A stretch of DNA of 64,000 nucleotides from Streptomyces sp. NBC_00224 (GTDB taxonomy: Bacteria > Actinomycetota > Actinomycetes > Streptomycetales > Streptomycetaceae), in the NCBI RefSeq assembly GCF_041435195.1, contig NZ_CP108106.1:2294001-2358000 (forward strand). The letters run 5' to 3'. A program made the position numbers and the translations under genes. This document shows, piece after piece, positions 1 through 13,308 of the stretch (positions within the stretch are counted from its first letter, which is position 1; every line of letters starts with the position of its first letter). Under the pieces are notes generated by a model. The model made no database searches, was not told where the DNA came from, and saw only the letters and a list, made by a program, of their open reading frames with translations.

Positions 1-100
1 CGTGAACCCGATGTGCGATCAGACGCGGCCCGCGAGTATCGTCCTCACCTGCGCGGACCTCATTCCGCGCGGACCCCAGCCCACGACCCCGGAGGAAGCG

Positions 101-772
101 TTGTCCCGACTCGCGCTCATCAAGGCAGTGCTCGGACCGATCATGCGCCTGATGTTCCGTCCGCAGGTGGAGGGCGTCGAGAACATTCCGGGGACGGGTC
201 CGGTCATCCTCGCGGGCAACCACCTGACGTTCATCGACTCGATGATCATGCCGGTGTGTCTGGACCGTCCGGTGTACTTCATCGGCAAGGACGAGTACGT
301 CACGGGCAAGGGCCTCAAGGGCCGGCTGATGGCGTGGTTCTTCAGCGGCGTCGGCATGATCCCGGTCAACCGGGACGGCGGCCACGGCGGTGTCGCGGCG
401 CTGATGACGGGGCGTCAGGTCCTGGAAGAGGGCAAGGTCTTCAGCATCTACCCGGAGGGCACCCGCTCCCCCGACGGCCGTCTGTACCGCGGCCGCACCG
501 GCATCGCGCGGCTGACCCTGATGACCGGTGCGCCGGTCGTGCCGTTCGCGATGATCGGCACGGACAAGATCCAGCCGAGCGGGGCGGGGCTGCCGCGGCC
601 CGGCAAGGTGACGGTCCGCTTCGGCGAGCCGATGGAGTTCTCGCGGTACGAGGGCATGGACCGGGACCGCTATGTGCTGCGGGCCGTCACGGACTCGGTG
701 ATGGCGGAGGTCATGCGGCTGTCCGGGCAGGAGTACGTGGACATGTACGCCACGAAGGCAAAGGCGGCGTAG
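101..772 (+). CDS. plsC: 1-acyl-sn-glycerol-3-phosphate acyltransferase (PlsC family)
   Basis: This 223-residue protein should transfer an acyl group to lysophosphatidic acid at the inner face of the membrane, making phosphatidic acid for phospholipids. The family motif HX4D is at His41/Asp46 and the acceptor-binding EGTRS motif is at 119-123. A TTG start is chosen because GGAGGAA sits six bases upstream. The open frame runs on to the left edge, but that extension lacks a ribosome site and does not look like the family. I see nothing else in bases 1-100. The gene is convergent with the MFS gene, and a long hairpin of dispersed repeats lies between them. Streptomyces has several paralogues, so the substrate is inferred only from the family. 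Confidence 0.88.
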   Translation: MSRLALIKAVLGPIMRLMFRPQVEGVENIPGTGPVILAGNHLTFIDSMIMPVCLDRPVYFIGKDEYVTGKGLKGRLMAWFFSGVGMIPVNRDGGHGGVAALMTGRQVLEEGKVFSIYPEGTRSPDGRLYRGRTGIARLTLMTGAPVVPFAMIGTDKIQPSGAGLPRPGKVTVRFGEPMEFSRYEGMDRDRYVLRAVTDSVMAEVMRLSGQEYVDMYATKAKAA

Positions 773-783
773 CCGCCCATTTT

Positions 784-892
784 GGGGGCGCGGGGAACTG
801 CGCGCTCAGCCCAGCACGGCCCGCAGCCATACGGCGACTTGTTCTCCGGCTGCGGGCCGTCTGTGGCTTGTCGCGCAGTTCCCCGCGCCCCT
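784..892. repeat. inverted pair of the dispersed GC-rich repeat; likely two-way terminator
   Basis: Two copies of the 20-base core GGGGCGCGGGGAACTGCGCG face each other at 785-804 and 872-891. An inner inverted pair of 12 bases lies at 817-828 and 848-859. Together they can fold into a long hairpin that fills the gap between two convergent genes. Termination is inferred from the position. There is no T-run on either side. Confidence 0.75.
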
Positions 893-904
893 AGGGGGTA
901 CGGC

Positions 905-2449
905 TCAAGGGTGCTCCAGCCCCTCCTCCAGTTTCTGGCCCCGCAGCAGGAACCACGCCGCCACCGCCGTCGCGAACAGGACCGCGCTGCCGACCGCCGC
1001 CGCCGTCTGGAAGCCGTCCGTGAAGGCGTCCCGGGCGGCCGACAGCATCGGGGCCGCCTGCTCGGCCGGGAGCCGCGCGGCCACCTCCACCGCGCCGCCG
1101 AGCGAGTCGTGGGCCTCCGCGGAGACACCCGCGGGCAGGTCCGCCGGGGCCGTGAAGCCGCGGTAGATGCCCGTGACCACGGAACCCAGGAGCGCGATGC
1201 CGAGGGCCGCGCCCAACTCGTACGCCGTCTCCGAGACCGCCGACGCCGCCCCCGCCTGCTCCTTCGGCACGCTGGAGAGGATCACGTCGGCGGTGACCGT
1301 GAAGGCGAGACCGGCCCCCAGGCCGCCGACGAACAGTGCGATCCCGAGGGCGACGACCCCCGTGTCGGCCGATATCGCCACACAGGCCGCGAGGGCCGCG
1401 CCCACCGCCGCCAGACCCACGGCGACCGCACTGCGCACCGAGGCCCGGCGGGCCGCATAGCCCGCCGCGAGTCCGGCTCCCACCGCGCCCACGGCCGCGG
1501 GCAGTTCGATGAGACCGGCCTCCAACGGCGAGCGCCCCTGGACCAGTTGGAGGAACTGGGAGAGGAAGAACACCAGGCCGGACAGGCCCAGGATGGTCAG
1601 CAGATCGGCCAGGACCGCGCCGGAGAAGCCCCGGTGGTGGAAGAGCCGGATGTCGAGCAGCGGTGAGTCGAGGGTGAGCTGGCGGCGTACGAACCAGACC
1701 AGGGCCAGCACGCCCACCACCGCCACCCCGGCGATCTCCAGGCCGAAGCCGTTGACCGCCGCCTCCTTCACCGCGTACACGATCGCGACCATGCCGACCA
1801 GCGACAGAAGGACACTGACCACGTCCCACGGGCCCGGGTTGGGGTCGCGCGACTCGGGGAGCAGCTTGATGCCGACGAGTACGAGCACGGCCATCACGGG
1901 CAGGTTGATCAGGAAGACCGAGCCCCACCAGAAGTTCTCCAGGAGGAAGCCGCCGACGACCGGCCCGACGGCGGCGCCCGCCGAGGCCGCGGCCCCCCAG
2001 ACGCCGACGGCCAGGCTGCGCTCGCGGGGGTCGTGGAAGATGTTCCGGATCAGCGCCAGGGTGGACGGCATCAGGGTCGCGCCCGCCACGCCGAGGAGCG
2101 CCCGCGCCAGGATCATCATCTCGGGGCTGGAGGCGTACGCGTTGAGCACCGAGACCGCGCCGAAGGCCACCGCGCCGCAGAGCAGCAGCCGTTTGCGGCC
2201 GATCCGGTCGCCGAGGCTGCCCATCGAGACGAGCAGGCCCGCGATGACGAACGAGTAGATGTCGCCGATCCACAGCAGCTGCGGGCCGGACGGCTTCAGG
2301 TCCTCGCTGAGGAACGGGGTGGCGAGCCCGAGCACGGTCGCGTCGACCGCGACGAGGAGCACGGCCAGCACGAGCACGGCGAGGGCGAGCCAGCGGCCCG
2401 GGTGGCGCACATCGGGGCCGGGCTCGGCCCGCCGGTCGGTACTGGTCAT
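905..2449 (-). CDS. MFS drug transporter, DHA2 (EmrB/QacA) family
   Basis: A 514-residue membrane protein with about 14 hydrophobic segments, as expected of the DHA2 proton-driven export family. The first helix holds DATVLGLATPFL and the cytoplasmic loop motif LGDRIGRKR follows the second helix. A PxxGPxxGG-like motif (AAVGPVVGGFLL) marks helix 5 of drug/H+ antiporters. The ATG overlaps the stop codon of the TetR gene (ATGA), so the two genes are translationally coupled. The regulator presumably represses both and responds to a transported compound. The substrate cannot be read from sequence. Confidence 0.9.
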   Translation of the reverse strand: MTSTDRRAEPGPDVRHPGRWLALAVLVLAVLLVAVDATVLGLATPFLSEDLKPSGPQLLWIGDIYSFVIAGLLVSMGSLGDRIGRKRLLLCGAVAFGAVSVLNAYASSPEMMILARALLGVAGATLMPSTLALIRNIFHDPRERSLAVGVWGAAASAGAAVGPVVGGFLLENFWWGSVFLINLPVMAVLVLVGIKLLPESRDPNPGPWDVVSVLLSLVGMVAIVYAVKEAAVNGFGLEIAGVAVVGVLALVWFVRRQLTLDSPLLDIRLFHHRGFSGAVLADLLTILGLSGLVFFLSQFLQLVQGRSPLEAGLIELPAAVGAVGAGLAAGYAARRASVRSAVAVGLAAVGAALAACVAISADTGVVALGIALFVGGLGAGLAFTVTADVILSSVPKEQAGAASAVSETAYELGAALGIALLGSVVTGIYRGFTAPADLPAGVSAEAHDSLGGAVEVAARLPAEQAAPMLSAARDAFTDGFQTAAAVGSAVLFATAVAAWFLLRGQKLEEGLEHP

Positions 2450-2997
2450 TTCTCCACGCTCCGTCGCGCTCCGCCGAGCAGCAACTCGACGATCATGTAC
2501 TGGAAGTCGTTGGCGGCGACCCGGCCGACCTGGACGGCCCAGGCACAGGTGCCGATCAGGCCGTACAGGGCCTCGGTGAGCCACGCCGGGGTGAGGTCGA
2601 TACGGAACTCGCCCTGCTCCTGGCCGCGCCGGAAGAGCGCGGAGACGCGGGCGTCCAGCCGGGCCCAGCCCTCGTTCATCTGGTCGCCCTCGAAGAGCTG
2701 GTTCTCGGTGACCAGGAAGGCGAGCAGCCCGGCCGCGGGCTCCACCTCGGCGATCAGCCGGCGCAGCGCGTCGGGGGCGGGCCCCTCGTCCAGCCGGGCC
2801 GCGTCCAGGGCGGCTTCGAACTGCTCGATGCCGAAGTTCTCCAGCGCCCTGACCAGCGCGTCGCGGCCGGCGAAGTGGCGGTGCAGGGTGGCGCGCCCGA
2901 TGCCGGCGGCGCGGGCCACCTCGTCCATCGTGGCGGTCGATCTGCGGGAGAGCAGGGCGGCTGCCGTACGCAGCACCTGGTCGCGGTCCACGGTCAT
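2446..2997 (-). CDS. TetR-family transcriptional regulator
   Basis: A 183-residue repressor. The N-terminal helix-turn-helix (about residues 22-45, TMDEVARAAGIGRATLHRHF) is typical of TetR; the C-terminal half is a ligand domain that cannot be assigned. The start chosen is ATG at 2997 (MTVDRDQ). An upstream in-frame ATG would place the operator inside the gene. A TATGGT -10-like hexamer ends six bases before this ATG, so the transcript may be leaderless. The gene is first in a two-gene unit with the MFS exporter and has a perfect inverted repeat just upstream, so autoregulation is likely. Confidence 0.9.
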   Translation of the reverse strand: MTVDRDQVLRTAAALLSRRSTATMDEVARAAGIGRATLHRHFAGRDALVRALENFGIEQFEAALDAARLDEGPAPDALRRLIAEVEPAAGLLAFLVTENQLFEGDQMNEGWARLDARVSALFRRGQEQGEFRIDLTPAWLTEALYGLIGTCAWAVQVGRVAANDFQYMIVELLLGGARRSVEK

Positions 2998-3012
2998 GAG
3001 ACAACCATAGCC

Positions 3013-3038
3013 CGAATGAGACGTCAGTGTCTCATTCG
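3013..3038. promoter_or_regulatory. TetR operator
   Basis: A perfect inverted repeat, CGAATGAGAC-N6-GTCTCATTCG, lies 16 bases upstream of the tetR start and within the gap to the divergent DinB gene. It covers the expected -35 to -10 region of the tetR-MFS promoter. Its size and place are those of a TetR dimer or double-dimer site. Confidence 0.8.
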
Positions 3039-3113
3039 AAATACTGTCGACTCGCGGCTCCTTGATCACTAGCCTGGCGGGCGCCCCCTCAACGCCCTCG
3101 GAAGGAACCCCAA

Positions 3114-3620
3114 ATGACCGACAACCGCGTCCCGCCGCCCCTGCTCGCCGGTGAGCGCGAGACGCTTCGGGCCTTCCTCGACTACCACCGCGCGACGCTC
3201 GCGATGAAGTGCGAGGGCCTGACCGACGACGAACTGCGCGCGAAGTCCATGCCGCCCTCGACGCTCTCGCTGCTCGGTCTCGTACGGCACATGGCGGAGG
3301 TGGAGCGCACCTGGTTCCGCAAGGTCGTGGGCGGCGAGGACATCACGCTGGTCTACTCGGACGTCAACGACTACCAGGTGGCGTACGACGCGAGCGGCGC
3401 CACCCGGACGGACGCGTTCGAACGGTGGCAGGCCGAGGTCGAGCACTCCCGCCGCATCGAGCGCGAGGCCGAGTCGCTCGACACCGTCGTCCACGCCTCC
3501 CGGTGGGAGACGGACGTCTCGCTGCGGCTCGTGATGGTGCACGTGATGCTGGAGTACGCCCGCCACAACGGCCACGCGGACTTCCTGCGCGAGGGGATCG
3601 ACGGGACGGTCGGGGCGTAG
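3114..3620 (+). CDS. DinB/DUF664 family protein
   Basis: A 168-residue protein of the DinB-like four-helix family common in Streptomyces (DUF664, mini-circle protein type). The family's usual metal ligands are histidines. Visible candidates are those in LVRHMAEVERTW and the C-terminal ARHNGHADFLREGIDG motif. Some relatives are thiol-dependent transferases, but no substrate can be named here. ATG is preceded by GGAAGGAA. It is divergent from the tetR-MFS unit and shares the operator region, so TetR could also affect it. Confidence 0.85.
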   Translation: MTDNRVPPPLLAGERETLRAFLDYHRATLAMKCEGLTDDELRAKSMPPSTLSLLGLVRHMAEVERTWFRKVVGGEDITLVYSDVNDYQVAYDASGATRTDAFERWQAEVEHSRRIEREAESLDTVVHASRWETDVSLRLVMVHVMLEYARHNGHADFLREGIDGTVGA

Positions 3621-3660
3621 GCGCTCCGCTGGTAGTGCGGTGATTCGCCTGCGGACCGAT

Positions 3661-3728
3661 GGGGGTCCCCCCTGCTCGAACGAAGTCGAGAGCTTGGGGG
3701 AGGCTGGTCGCGCAGTTCCCCGCGCCCC
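3661..3728. repeat. Streptomyces intergenic repeats, two types in tandem
   Basis: Bases 3661-3703 form a palindromic element with G/C-tract outer arms and an inner CTCGA-N6-TCGAG stem (3675-3690). It runs straight into one inverted copy of the 20-base dispersed repeat at 3709-3728, which ends on the last base of the signal peptidase stop codon. The two elements may act as a terminator for the convergent genes. Confidence 0.65.
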
Positions 3729-4663
3729 TACAGGGCGCGGGTGCTGCGCCGGCGCCTGCGCAGCAGCACGATCGGGGCCGCGCCGAGCAGGCCCAGTGCG
3801 GCGGGCGCGGCCGCCGCCACCGTGCCGATGCCCGACTGGCCGAAGGTGCTCGGCACCGGAAGCGTGTCCCAGCGGTTGATGGGCCAGGCGATGACGAGCG
3901 CGCGCCCGACGACCTTGTCGACCGGCACCGAGCCGCCGCCCGGCTGCTCCTGGTGGTAGCGGGAGTCCGCCGAGTTCTGCCGGTGGTCGCCCATGACCCA
4001 GATGCGGCCCTTGGGCACCGTGATCTTGAACTGGCTCTCCGGGTCCGTGCTGCACGGGGTGTTCCCGGCGAAGACGTACGGCTCGTTCAGGGCCTTGCCG
4101 TTGACCTTCAGGGGGCCCGTGCCCTTGCACTCCACGGTGTCGCCGCCGGTCGCGACGACCCGCTTGATCAGGTCCTTCTCCTCGGCGGACGGCATCAGCC
4201 CGACGAAGCTGAGCACCTTCTGAACGGCGTTGGGCTGCGGCGTCGGCTCGCCCTGGAGCCAGTTGCCCGGGTCGTGGAAGACGACGACCTCGCCGCGCTC
4301 GGGCGTGGAGCCGAACCACGGCGTCAGCTTGTCGACCAGGACGCGGTCACCGCGCTGGAGGGTGTTCTGCATCGAGTCCGAGGGGATCGAGAACGCCTGC
4401 ACCAGAAACGTCTTGATCAGCAGCGCGAGGATCAGCGCGATACCGATGAGCAGCGGCAGCTCCTTCCAGAAGGAACGCTGCTTGCCGGCCTTCGGCGCGG
4501 TCCCGCCGACCGGCTGGGCCGACTCGCCGTGCACCGCCTCGGACGCCGTCGCCGTGCCCTCGGTCCCCTGGGGCCGGTCGAGCCCCTCGGGTCCCTCGGG
4601 GCCCTGCTGGGGCCGCTCGGCCTCCCCGTGTCCTTCTTGCGCGCCGACCGCCACGTCCCCCAC
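3728..4663 (-). CDS. lepB: type I signal peptidase
   Basis: Membrane-anchored serine protease that removes signal peptides from secreted proteins. A charged, Pro/Gly-rich cytoplasmic tail (1-65) is followed by a transmembrane segment (69-87). The catalytic serine lies in SIPSDSM at about residue 97, and the lysine in the KRVVATGGD motif. Substrate motif GDHRQNSADSR is present. A second C-terminal helix ending in RRRRR gives the N- and C-terminal double anchor typical of Streptomyces Sip proteins. GTG at 4663 (MGDVAVG) is chosen because GAGGGA precedes it by six bases; another GTG two codons earlier has no room for a ribosome site. Streptomyces usually has four sip genes clustered elsewhere, so this looks like a separate paralogue. 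Confidence 0.88.
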   Translation of the reverse strand: MGDVAVGAQEGHGEAERPQQGPEGPEGLDRPQGTEGTATASEAVHGESAQPVGGTAPKAGKQRSFWKELPLLIGIALILALLIKTFLVQAFSIPSDSMQNTLQRGDRVLVDKLTPWFGSTPERGEVVVFHDPGNWLQGEPTPQPNAVQKVLSFVGLMPSAEEKDLIKRVVATGGDTVECKGTGPLKVNGKALNEPYVFAGNTPCSTDPESQFKITVPKGRIWVMGDHRQNSADSRYHQEQPGGGSVPVDKVVGRALVIAWPINRWDTLPVPSTFGQSGIGTVAAAAPAALGLLGAAPIVLLRRRRRSTRAL

Positions 4664-4780
4664 GTCCACTCCCTCACCGCCGAAGGGACCATGGTCGCAC
4701 GAAACGGGTGCCGCTGATCGACATCGGCGGCCCGTTCCATCCGTACGGGGCATGCGCGGCGCACACCCCGTACCGGTATC

Positions 4781-6220
<1,440 letters not shown>

Positions 6221-6239
6221 TCACAAGGGTGGATATGCG

Positions 6240-6274
6240 GCCGCCTCCCCGCCGCGGAGGATCGGGGAGGCGGC
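6240..6274 (-). terminator. hairpin between argG and argH
   Basis: An 11-base-pair perfect stem (6240-6250 with 6264-6274) with a 13-base loop. It has no T-run, so it may be a weak terminator, an attenuator, or a message-processing site that sets the argG:argH ratio. Confidence 0.5.
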
Positions 6275-6292
6275 AATATCAACGAGTCGTCG

Positions 6293-7486
6293 TTACGCGA
6301 GGTCTCGCTTGGCAGCGATCTTCGAAGAGAGGCCGAAGATCTCGATGAAGCCCTGCGCCTTGGACTGGTCGAAGGTGTCGCCCGAGTCGTAGGTGGCGAG
6401 GTTGAAGTCGTAGAGGGACTCGCTGGACTTCCGGCCCGTGACAACCGCGCGGCCGCCGTGCAGGGTCATCCGGATGTCGCCGGTGACGTGCTGGTTGGCC
6501 TCGTTGATGAAGCCGTCCAGGGCGCGCTTGAGCGGGGAGAACCACAGGCCGTCGTAGACCATCTCGCCCCAGCGCTGCTCGACCTGCCGCTTGTAGCGGG
6601 CGAGTTCGCGCTCGACGGTGACGTTCTCCAGCTCCTGGTGCGCGGTGATCAGCGCGATCGCGCCCGGCGCCTCGTACACCTCGCGGGACTTGATGCCCAC
6701 GAGCCGGTCCTCGACCATGTCGATCCGGCCGATGCCCTGGCCGCCGGCCCGCTCGTTGAGCTGCTGGATCGCCTGGAGCACGGTGACGGGCCTGCCGTCG
6801 ATGGCGACCGGGACGCCCTCCTTGAAGGAGATGACGACCTCGTCGGCCTCGCGCTGCTCGGCCGGGTTCGAGGTGTACTCGTAGATGTCCTCGATCGGCG
6901 CGTTCCAGATGTCCTCCAGGAAGCCGGTCTCGACGGCCCGCCCGAAGACGTTCTGGTCGATCGAGTACGGCGACTTCTTGGTGGTGGCGATGGGGAGGTT
7001 CTTGGCCTCGCAGAAGGCGATCGCCTTGTCCCGGGTCATCGCGTAGTCGCGGACCGGGGCGATGCACTTCAGGTCGGGGCCGAGCGCGGCGATACCGGCC
7101 TCGAACCGCACCTGGTCGTTGCCCTTGCCGGTGCAGCCGTGGGCGACCGTGGTGGCGCCGTGCTTCTTGGCGGCGGCCACCAGGTGCTTGACGATGGTCG
7201 GCCGGGAGAGGGCCGACACCAGCGGGTAGCGGTCCATGTACAGGGCGTTGGCCTTGATCGCCGGGAGGCAGTACTCGTCGGCGAACTCGTCCTTCGCGTC
7301 CGCGACCTCGGCCTCGACGGCACCGCAGGCGAGCGCGCGCTTGCGGATGACGTCCAGGTCCTCGCCGCCCTGGCCGACGTCCACGGCAACGGCGATGACC
7401 TCGGCGCCCGTCTCCTCGGCGATCCAGCCGATGGCGACGGAGGTGTCCAGACCGCCCGAGTAGGCGAGTACGACGCGCTCGGTCAC
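6293..7486 (-). CDS. argG: argininosuccinate synthase
   Basis: Joins citrulline and aspartate at the cost of ATP to AMP. The 397-residue protein begins with the PP-loop ATP motif AYSGGLDTS at 8-16, and has the downstream motif [17 protein letters not shown] at 7486 is chosen over the longer frame because of the GGAGAAA site just upstream and the family's N terminus. It is followed by argH. Its promoter overlaps an ARG-box-like sequence, so ArgR repression is likely. Confidence 0.97.
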   Translation of the reverse strand: MTERVVLAYSGGLDTSVAIGWIAEETGAEVIAVAVDVGQGGEDLDVIRKRALACGAVEAEVADAKDEFADEYCLPAIKANALYMDRYPLVSALSRPTIVKHLVAAAKKHGATTVAHGCTGKGNDQVRFEAGIAALGPDLKCIAPVRDYAMTRDKAIAFCEAKNLPIATTKKSPYSIDQNVFGRAVETGFLEDIWNAPIEDIYEYTSNPAEQREADEVVISFKEGVPVAIDGRPVTVLQAIQQLNERAGGQGIGRIDMVEDRLVGIKSREVYEAPGAIALITAHQELENVTVERELARYKRQVEQRWGEMVYDGLWFSPLKRALDGFINEANQHVTGDIRMTLHGGRAVVTGRKSSESLYDFNLATYDSGDTFDQSKAQGFIEIFGLSSKIAAKRDLA

Positions 7487-7517
7487 GGGTTTCTCCTTAC
7501 GGTGCATTCGGTGATGG

Positions 7518-7551
7518 GTATAACTATGCAGTGCTCCGTATGTTTTGTCAA
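7518..7551 (-). promoter_or_regulatory. argG promoter with ARG box
   Basis: On the reverse strand TTGACA (7546-7551) and CATAGT (7523-7528) are separated by exactly 17 bases, a near-consensus housekeeping promoter. The AT-rich TGCATAGTTATACCCAT stretch overlaps the -10 and resembles the tandem 18-base ARG boxes bound by ArgR. Confidence 0.72.
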
Positions 7552-7678
7552 CGAGAGGTGCGTCGAGGGGGTGAGGGGTCCACCCGGAGGCGGCCGGGAG
7601 CCCGTCGGCCACGCGGCTGGGGTAACGGTTCGGCCCCCTGAGAGGACGTCAGCGGGCGGGCCGCGTACGGTCTCGGGC

Positions 7679-8392
7679 ATGATGCGTACCGCTCTCGCGC
7701 TCGGCGCGGCCCTGCTCGCGCTCGCGACCCCGGCCGCCGTGGCGGACTCCTGCCCGTTCCGCTCGCCGCACCTGCCCAACCGGATGGCCGACACCGGCGG
7801 CGGCACCCAGCTGATCACCGCCGAGGCATCGTCCACGGGCTCCACCACGGGCACGGTGACCTGGTGGAACAAGCGCGGGCCGCTGTGGGTGGTGGCGGGC
7901 CGGGCCGACGCCAGGTTCGGCTCCAACGGCCTGGTCGAGGGCACCGCCCGCAAGCAGAGCACCAGCACCACCCCGACCGGCCTCTACGACCTGCCGTACG
8001 CCTTCGGCACCACGGCCGCGCCCGCCGGGACCCGGTTCTCCTACCGCCGCGCCACCGACAAGTCCTGGTGGTGCGAGGACACCGCCTCGCAGGCGTACAA
8101 CCGCTGGGTGGAGGGCCTGCCCGCCGACTGCCGCGCGAGCGAGTCCGAGCGGATCACCGCGTTCCCCACGCAGTACGCCCGCGCCCTGGTGGTCGGGTTC
8201 AACTACGACCAGCCGGTGCGCGGGCGGGGTGCGGGGATCTTCCTGCACATCAACGGGAAGGGGGCGACGGCCGGTTGCGTGTCCGTCCCGGCGGACGCGA
8301 TGGCCCGCATCCTGGCCTGGGCGGACCCGGCCAAGCACCCCCATATCGCGATCGGCACGGCGTCCGGGCCGACCGCGATCACGCGTTACTGA
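7679..8392 (+). CDS. secreted L,D-transpeptidase-like protein (YkuD family)
   Basis: A 237-residue exported protein. The signal peptide (1-23, ending in AAVA) directs it across the membrane. The C-terminal half has the YkuD-type active-site pattern, with a histidine in FLHINGKG and the nucleophilic cysteine in TAGCVSVP. The usual SHGC reads TAGC here, so it is a variant. A role in cross-linking or trimming peptidoglycan is inferred. There is no good ribosome site. TACGGT ends eight bases before ATG, so the message may be leaderless; ATG ATG leaves the exact start open by one codon. It is convergent with argR and divergent from argG. Confidence 0.72.
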   Translation: MMRTALALGAALLALATPAAVADSCPFRSPHLPNRMADTGGGTQLITAEASSTGSTTGTVTWWNKRGPLWVVAGRADARFGSNGLVEGTARKQSTSTTPTGLYDLPYAFGTTAAPAGTRFSYRRATDKSWWCEDTASQAYNRWVEGLPADCRASESERITAFPTQYARALVVGFNYDQPVRGRGAGIFLHINGKGATAGCVSVPADAMARILAWADPAKHPHIAIGTASGPTAITRY

Positions 8393-8404
8393 ACCCCGGG
8401 CCGG

Positions 8405-8944
8405 CTACCGGTCGTTCTGCGCCAGGCGCAGCAGGTGGTCGGCCAGGGCCTGGCCGCCGGCCGGGTCGCGGCTGATCAGCATCAGGGTGTCGTCACCCGC
8501 GATCGTGCCGAGGATGTCGTGCAGTTCGGCCTGGTCGATGGCCGAGGCGAGGAACTGGGCGGCGCCCGGCGGCGTACGCAGCACCACCAGGTTGGCGGAG
8601 GCCTCCGCGGAGATCAGCAGCTCCGCGGAGAGCCTGCGCATCCGCTCCTCCTTGGCGGACTCGCCGAGGGGGGCCTTGGGCGTGCGGAAGCCGCCCTCGC
8701 TGGGCACCGCGTAGATCAGCTCGCCGCCGGTGTTGCGGATCTTCACCGCGCCCAGCTCGTCGAGGTCGCGGGAGAGCGTCGCCTGGGTGACGCTCAGCCC
8801 GTCGTCCGCGAGCAGCTTGGCGAGCTGGCTCTGGGACCGCACCGGCTGCCGGTTGAGGATGTCCACGATCCGGCGGTGGCGGGCGGTGCGGGTCTGCGGT
8901 ACGGCGGGGCCGCCCGGCTCGGAGTCCTGCGCCTCGTCGGTCAT
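8405..8944 (-). CDS. argR: arginine repressor
   Basis: A 179-residue ArgR/AhrC protein that binds ARG boxes as an arginine-loaded hexamer. The winged helix lies at about 20-90 ([28 protein letters not shown]). The arginine-binding and oligomerisation domain ends with [12 protein letters not shown], with the ligand-contact aspartates. It is last in the argCJBDR unit, seven bases after argD. Feedback on this operon and on argGH is expected from the boxes seen upstream of both. Confidence 0.97.
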   Translation of the reverse strand: MTDEAQDSEPGGPAVPQTRTARHRRIVDILNRQPVRSQSQLAKLLADDGLSVTQATLSRDLDELGAVKIRNTGGELIYAVPSEGGFRTPKAPLGESAKEERMRRLSAELLISAEASANLVVLRTPPGAAQFLASAIDQAELHDILGTIAGDDTLMLISRDPAGGQALADHLLRLAQNDR

Positions 8945-8951
8945 CGTCGTC

Positions 8952-10151
8952 TCATTCTCCGGATCTTCCGTCCCCGTTGGTCACTGCGTCGAGGACGCCG
9001 GGCAGCGACTGGAGGAACGCGTCCACCTCCGCGTCACCGATGATCAGCGGCGGCATGAGCCGTACGACATCGGGGGCGGGCGCGTTGACCAGGAAGCCGG
9101 CGTCCTGGGCCGCCCGCTGCACCTGAGCTGCGACGGCCTCGGTGAGCACGATACCCAGCAGCAGGCCCGCGCCACGGACATGGGAGACCAGCGGGTGCGC
9201 CAACGCCTCGATTTCGCCCCGCAGCCGCTCGCCCAGCCGCTTCACCCGGTCCAGGGCGCCGTCGGCGGCGAGGGTGTCCAGAACGGCGAGTCCGGCCGCG
9301 CACGCCACCGGGTTCCCGCCGAAGGTCGTGCCGTGCTGACCGGGCTTCAGGAGTTCGGCGGCCGGGCCGAAGGCGACGGTGGCGCCGATGGGCAGACCGC
9401 CGCCGAGGCCCTTGGCCAGGGTGACGAGGTCGGGCAGGACGCCCTCGTGCTGCTGGTACTCGAACCAGGTGCCGGTGCGGCCGATGCCGGTCTGCACCTC
9501 GTCCAGGACGAGCAGCGTGCCGGTGGCCGCGGTGATCTCGCGGGCCGCCCGCAGATAGCCCCTGGGCGGTACGACCACGCCGTTCTCGCCCTGGATGGGC
9601 TCGATGACCACCAGCGCGGTCTCCTCGGTGACCGCGGCCCGCAGCGCCTCGACGTCCCCGTACGGCACATGCGTGACGTCGCCGGGCAGCGGGCGGAAGG
9701 ACTCCTGCTTCTTCGGCTGGCCGGTGAGCGAGAGCGCGCCCATCGTCCGGCCGTGGAAGCCGCCGACGGTCGCGACCATGTGCCCGCGCCCGGTCAGCCG
9801 CCCGATCTTGAAGGCGCCTTCGTTGGCCTCGGCGCCCGAGTTGCAGAAGAAGACCCGGCCCGGCCGCCCGAAGAGCTCGATCAGCCGCTCGGCGAGCGCC
9901 ACCGGGGGCTCGGCGATGTACAGGTTGGAGACATGGCCGAGCGAGGCGATCTGGCGGGACACCGCCTCGACGACGGCCGGGTGGCCGTGGCCGAGGGCGT
10001 TCACCGCGATACCGCCGACGAAGTCGGTGTACTCGGTGCCGTCCGCGTCCCACACCTTGGCGCCCGCGCCGCGCACCAGCGCCAGGCCCGGGGTGCCGTA
10101 GTTGTCCGTCATCACCCGCTGCCAGCGCTGGGCCAGCTCCTGACCGGTCAC
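8952..10151 (-). CDS. argD: acetylornithine aminotransferase
   Basis: PLP enzyme converting N-acetylglutamate semialdehyde to N-acetylornithine. It has 399 residues, class III aminotransferase fold. The motif [12 protein letters not shown] is at 104-115, the PLP-contact DEVQTG at 218-223, and the Schiff-base lysine in LAKG at about Lys247. Its ATG overlaps the argB stop (ATGA), giving coupled translation. Confidence 0.97.
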   Translation of the reverse strand: MTGQELAQRWQRVMTDNYGTPGLALVRGAGAKVWDADGTEYTDFVGGIAVNALGHGHPAVVEAVSRQIASLGHVSNLYIAEPPVALAERLIELFGRPGRVFFCNSGAEANEGAFKIGRLTGRGHMVATVGGFHGRTMGALSLTGQPKKQESFRPLPGDVTHVPYGDVEALRAAVTEETALVVIEPIQGENGVVVPPRGYLRAAREITAATGTLLVLDEVQTGIGRTGTWFEYQQHEGVLPDLVTLAKGLGGGLPIGATVAFGPAAELLKPGQHGTTFGGNPVACAAGLAVLDTLAADGALDRVKRLGERLRGEIEALAHPLVSHVRGAGLLLGIVLTEAVAAQVQRAAQDAGFLVNAPAPDVVRLMPPLIIGDAEVDAFLQSLPGVLDAVTNGDGRSGE

Positions 10152-11049
10152 TGTGCTTCCCCCTGCTGGTTGTCGGGCACGACCATCGTGCCGATGCCCT
10201 CGTCCGTGAAGATCTCAAGAAGGATGGAGTGCGGGACGCGGCCGTCGATCACGCGCGCGGTGGTGACGCCGTTGCGCACGGCGAACAGACAGCCCTCCAT
10301 CTTGGGGACCATGCCGCTGGAGAGGTCGGGCAGCAGCTTCTCCAGCTGGCTCGCGGTGAGCCTGCTGATCACCTCGTCGCTGTGCGGCCAGTCCTCGTAC
10401 AGACCCTCGACGTCGGTGAGGACCATCAGGGTCTCGGCGCCCAGCGCAGCCGCAAGAGCCGCAGCCGCCGTATCAGCATTGACGTTGTAGACATGTCCGT
10501 CGTCCTGGGAGCGGGCGATCGAGGAGATGACCGGGATCCGGCCGTCGGCGAGGAGCGCCTCGATGGCGCCGGTGTCGATCGCGGTGATCTCACCGACCCG
10601 GCCGATGTCGACGAGCTCGCCGTCGATCTCGGGCCGGTGCTGGGTGGCGGTGATGGTGTGGGCGTCCTCGCCGGTCATCCCGACGGCGAGCGGGCCGTGC
10701 TGGTTGAGCAGTCCGACGAGCTCGCGCTGGACCTGCCCGGCGAGCACCATCCGTACGACGTCCATGGCCTCGGGCGTGGTGACGCGAAGGCCCGCCTTGA
10801 ACTCGCTGACCAGCCCGTGTTTGTCGAGCTGGGCGCTGATCTGGGGACCGCCGCCGTGCACCACGACGGGCTTGAGGCCGGCGTGCCGCAGGAAGACGAC
10901 GTCCTGGGCGAAGGCGGCCTTGAGCGCCTCGTCGACCATGGCGTTGCCGCCGAACTTGATGACGACGGTCCTGCCGTGGTGGCGGGTCAGCCACGGCAAC
11001 GCCTCGATGAGGATCCGCGCCTTCGGGAGCGCGGTGTGCTTACGGGTAC

Positions 11050-11053
<4 letters not shown>
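10148..11053 (-). CDS. argB: acetylglutamate kinase
   Basis: Phosphorylates N-acetylglutamate, normally the arginine-inhibited control step of the pathway. The 301-residue protein has the amino-acid-kinase motifs: KFGGNAM near the N terminus, the glycine loop [10 protein letters not shown], and [15 protein letters not shown] in the nucleotide domain. The start at 11053 overlaps the argJ stop (ATGA). The long N-terminal helix before KFGG is the type found in hexameric, arginine-sensitive kinases. Confidence 0.97.
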
Positions 11054-13289
<2,236 letters not shown>

Positions 13290-13308
13290 GGTCGCCGACG
13301 CCGCCGCT

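Noticed and set aside
2033..3010. Forward-strand frame opposite the tetR-MFS genes
   Set aside because: Antisense to two well-supported families with a shared operator; no ribosome site and no recognisable protein.
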